Part shown: piece by piece, positions 42,508 through 44,083 of the stretch
Numbering within the stretch: position 1 is the first letter of the stretch
Layout of the letters: each line of letters begins with the position of its first letter
The notes under the pieces: model-generated
Database searches by the model: none
What the model was told of the DNA's origin: nothing
The model's input: only the letters and a program-made list of their open reading frames with translations
Source: Acidimicrobium sp. UBA3029
GTDB taxonomy: Bacteria > Actinomycetota > Acidimicrobiia > Acidimicrobiales > Ilumatobacteraceae
Length of the DNA stretch: 44,083 bases
Assembly: GCA_002367695.1 (NCBI GenBank)
Contig: DFDK01000005.1
Coordinates: 21,202 to 65,284 of the forward strand
Direction of reading: 5' to 3'
Translations under genes and position numbers: made by a program

Positions 42508-43029
42508 ATGACAATTTACGCATACGGCGACCGAGTACCCGTGATTCATAAAAGTGCATTCGTACATCCTGACGCAGTCATCATCGGCTCGGTCACCATC
42601 GGTGCCGAGTCAACGATTTGGCCCGGCGCAGTGTTGCGTGGCGATGATGGAGAGATCATCATTGGTGCGCGAACAAGCATCCAAGACAACACGGTGATCC
42701 ACACGATGCCCAATCAACCAACAATTGTTGGCGACGATTGCGTTATCGGACATATTGTGCATCTCGAGTCGTGCACCATTGAAAACTCAGCCCAAGTCTC
42801 GTCGGGAGCAATTGTCTTGCATCGAGCAGTAGTCGGCACTGGCGCAATTGTTGCTGCAAACTCGGTAGTTCTCAATGACACCATTGTTCCTCCTGGAGCA
42901 CTAGCAGTTGGAAGTCCGGCGACCATCAAGGAAGGACGTGCCCGATCTATTGAGATCGAAATGGGTGCGGCAATTTATGTTGAAAAAGGAAAAAAATTCC
43001 GCACCGACCTGCGCAAGATTTCGGACTGA
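42508..43029 (+). CDS. Gamma-carbonic-anhydrase-like left-handed beta-helix protein
   Basis: A 173-residue hexapeptide-repeat protein, expected to form a trimer. The repeats run through VHPDAVIIGSVTIGAESTIWPGAVLRGDDGEIIIGARTSIQDN (about residues 19-61), then VIHTMPNQPTIVGDDCVIGHIVHLESCTIE. In gamma-CA proteins three His bind the metal; two fit (VIHT and IGH), but the third, usually LHGC, reads LESC, with an extra His two residues before. So metal binding or catalysis may differ. Related YrdA/CaiE-like proteins also lack proven hydratase activity. Confidence 0.87.
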   Translation: MTIYAYGDRVPVIHKSAFVHPDAVIIGSVTIGAESTIWPGAVLRGDDGEIIIGARTSIQDNTVIHTMPNQPTIVGDDCVIGHIVHLESCTIENSAQVSSGAIVLHRAVVGTGAIVAANSVVLNDTIVPPGALAVGSPATIKEGRARSIEIEMGAAIYVEKGKKFRTDLRKISD

Positions 43030-43032
43030 TAT

Positions 43033-44076
43033 TTAGTCAAGTATTTGCAATAGCGGCGAAATATCCAGTGATTCAAGCATCGGCAGATACAGCCTTACTG
43101 CATCCTTACGGAATCGCGTACTTAAATCTGCGCGAAAAAACTTTGCGCCTTCCCGAATGACGTAATTGAGTATGAAGAACTGATAGGCGCTAGGCAAGAA
43201 TTCAATTTCGGCACGCGAAAGTGGGTAAACCGAATGGTAAGCCTGCAGAAACGCAACGAAGCGCGGCTCGACCAACGTGTGAGGGGAGTACGAGAATTGA
43301 GTCTTGTCGCCGGTGTGTGATGCAGCACGGGAGAGAAAATAGAAATCAAGCATCCGTGTGTCAATACGAAACCAGTCGTAATCCCAACGAGTAAACAATC
43401 GTTTCGCCAAATTTGCGTCTTGAGTAACGGAAAAATTACCTAGATTCCAATCGACCAAGATGGGAATCTTGTTCCATTCATCAAAATGAATATCCTCGAG
43501 ATGCGCCAGGAAATTGTGGGTTGATGTGCGCAAGTACGAAATGTCGCTCTCACGCAAATCAAAATTGCGTGGGGCAAACTCACTTGATAGCTGGTCCAGC
43601 AGATGAATCGCATCACCCTTGACCGAATTGGATGTTGGCGGAAGATCTAGTGCTGCGTTTGCACAGGCCTTGTGGAATCCGGCGATCTCACGAGCCAGGA
43701 AAATAATGTCATCAGTGCTGATGATGCGTGGCAACTGTGTGCCGCGCTCAACATCGTTGTAAAACGCCGCCCAGCACGAGCCGTCGTACCACGTATAGGC
43801 ACGACCATCACGGGGTAAGACTTGAGCGAGAAAACCCGACCATTGTGTGTTGCTGAGCGACTGCACGAGCTTGAACAGTCGATCGTGATCTTCTGCAAAC
43901 AAGAAGTACGAACCATACGACGAAACCTTGCCGACAACATGTGAGCCATCATCTAGGTGCAATCGGAATACATGATTGGTCGAGACGTGTGCGCTTACTT
44001 CAACAATCTCATCGATCGTCCGCGTATCCCCGTAATCTGCCCAAGCAAGGCGAACAATTCGTTCCGCGTCGATCAT
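43033..44076 (-). CDS. APH/choline-kinase-fold phosphotransferase
   Basis: A 347-residue kinase-fold protein of the aminoglycoside/choline/homoserine kinase superfamily. The N-terminal lobe has VFRLHLDDGSHVVGKVS with a likely ATP-binding Lys. The catalytic loop is ILVDWNLGNFSV, where the usual HGD is LVD but Asp and the Asn five residues later are kept. The metal motif appears in RWDYDWFRIDTRMLDFYFLS. This pattern suggests activity on a small metabolite rather than an antibiotic. ATG 44076 is the first in-frame start; the frame stays open to the window edge, so a longer N-terminus cannot be excluded. Confidence 0.8.
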   Translation of the reverse strand: MIDAERIVRLAWADYGDTRTIDEIVEVSAHVSTNHVFRLHLDDGSHVVGKVSSYGSYFLFAEDHDRLFKLVQSLSNTQWSGFLAQVLPRDGRAYTWYDGSCWAAFYNDVERGTQLPRIISTDDIIFLAREIAGFHKACANAALDLPPTSNSVKGDAIHLLDQLSSEFAPRNFDLRESDISYLRTSTHNFLAHLEDIHFDEWNKIPILVDWNLGNFSVTQDANLAKRLFTRWDYDWFRIDTRMLDFYFLSRAASHTGDKTQFSYSPHTLVEPRFVAFLQAYHSVYPLSRAEIEFLPSAYQFFILNYVIREGAKFFRADLSTRFRKDAVRLYLPMLESLDISPLLQILD

Positions 44077-44083
44077 TGCGGTA

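Noticed and set aside
1..44083. Mobile element, prophage, defence island or toxin-antitoxin system
   Set aside because: No transposase, integrase, phage structural gene, restriction or toxin-like pair was recognised; the genes are mostly core metabolism, export and protein turnover.

Overview
The window reads as a chromosomal segment of an actinobacterium. It carries a complete Pup-proteasome locus (arc, dop, pup ending in GGQ, prcB, prcA, pafA), a GuaB1-type IMPDH-family enzyme, DUF3151 and DUF4193-like proteins, and the tatB-tatC-helY block found near the proteasome genes of mycobacteria. Base composition is moderate, far below that of typical Streptomyces or Mycobacterium. Genes are packed tightly, with many 1-8 base overlaps of ATGA or TGATG type. 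Together this suggests a streamlined aquatic lineage, most likely Acidimicrobiia; the class is an inference. No tRNA, rRNA, CRISPR array, insertion sequence, prophage or obvious pseudogene is visible, and no stretch over 300 bases lacks a gene.

Layout. 1-2670: end of a branched-chain amino-acid type ABC transporter (livG partial, livF) facing its lipoprotein binding protein across a strong two-way terminator. 2743-7854: Sua5, GuaB1, Cmk, PlsC and an M18 aminopeptidase. 7851-12959: small membrane protein, DUF3151, MobA-like transferase, rhodanese, RNase D, a small acidic protein behind a structured leader, and TypA/BipA. 12993-19654: mostly minus-strand genes, with the run nagA - small protein - tkt - tal - LOG-like protein for amino-sugar and pentose-phosphate metabolism. 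19696-24877: one-chain acyl-CoA synthetase (NDP-forming), DacB, small membrane proteins and TrmI. 24890-31550: an unusual ferredoxin divergent from the proteasome operon. 31583-36760: signal peptidase I, a glycerophosphodiester phosphodiesterase, TatB, TatC and HelY. 36757-44076: a lipid-kinase C-terminal-domain protein, a tandem ThyX-like protein, a DUF4193-like acidic protein, a GNAT enzyme, a crotonase, a basic-linker protein of unknown function, a gamma-carbonic-anhydrase-like protein and an APH-fold kinase.

How the genes work together. The proteasome block is functionally complete: Dop deamidates Pup, PafA ligates it to substrates, ARC unfolds them and PrcAB degrades them. PafB/PafC, which follow pafA in mycobacteria, are absent here. 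The most notable oddities are: a two-domain ThyX homologue whose signature motif is split between its halves; an Asp-for-Cys ferredoxin beside the proteasome operon; an inverted repeat able to hide the ribosome-binding site of the transporter binding protein; a leader with a four-codon ORF and hairpin before a small acidic protein; and many starts that look leaderless, with a TAnnnT-like hexamer 6-8 bases before the start codon.
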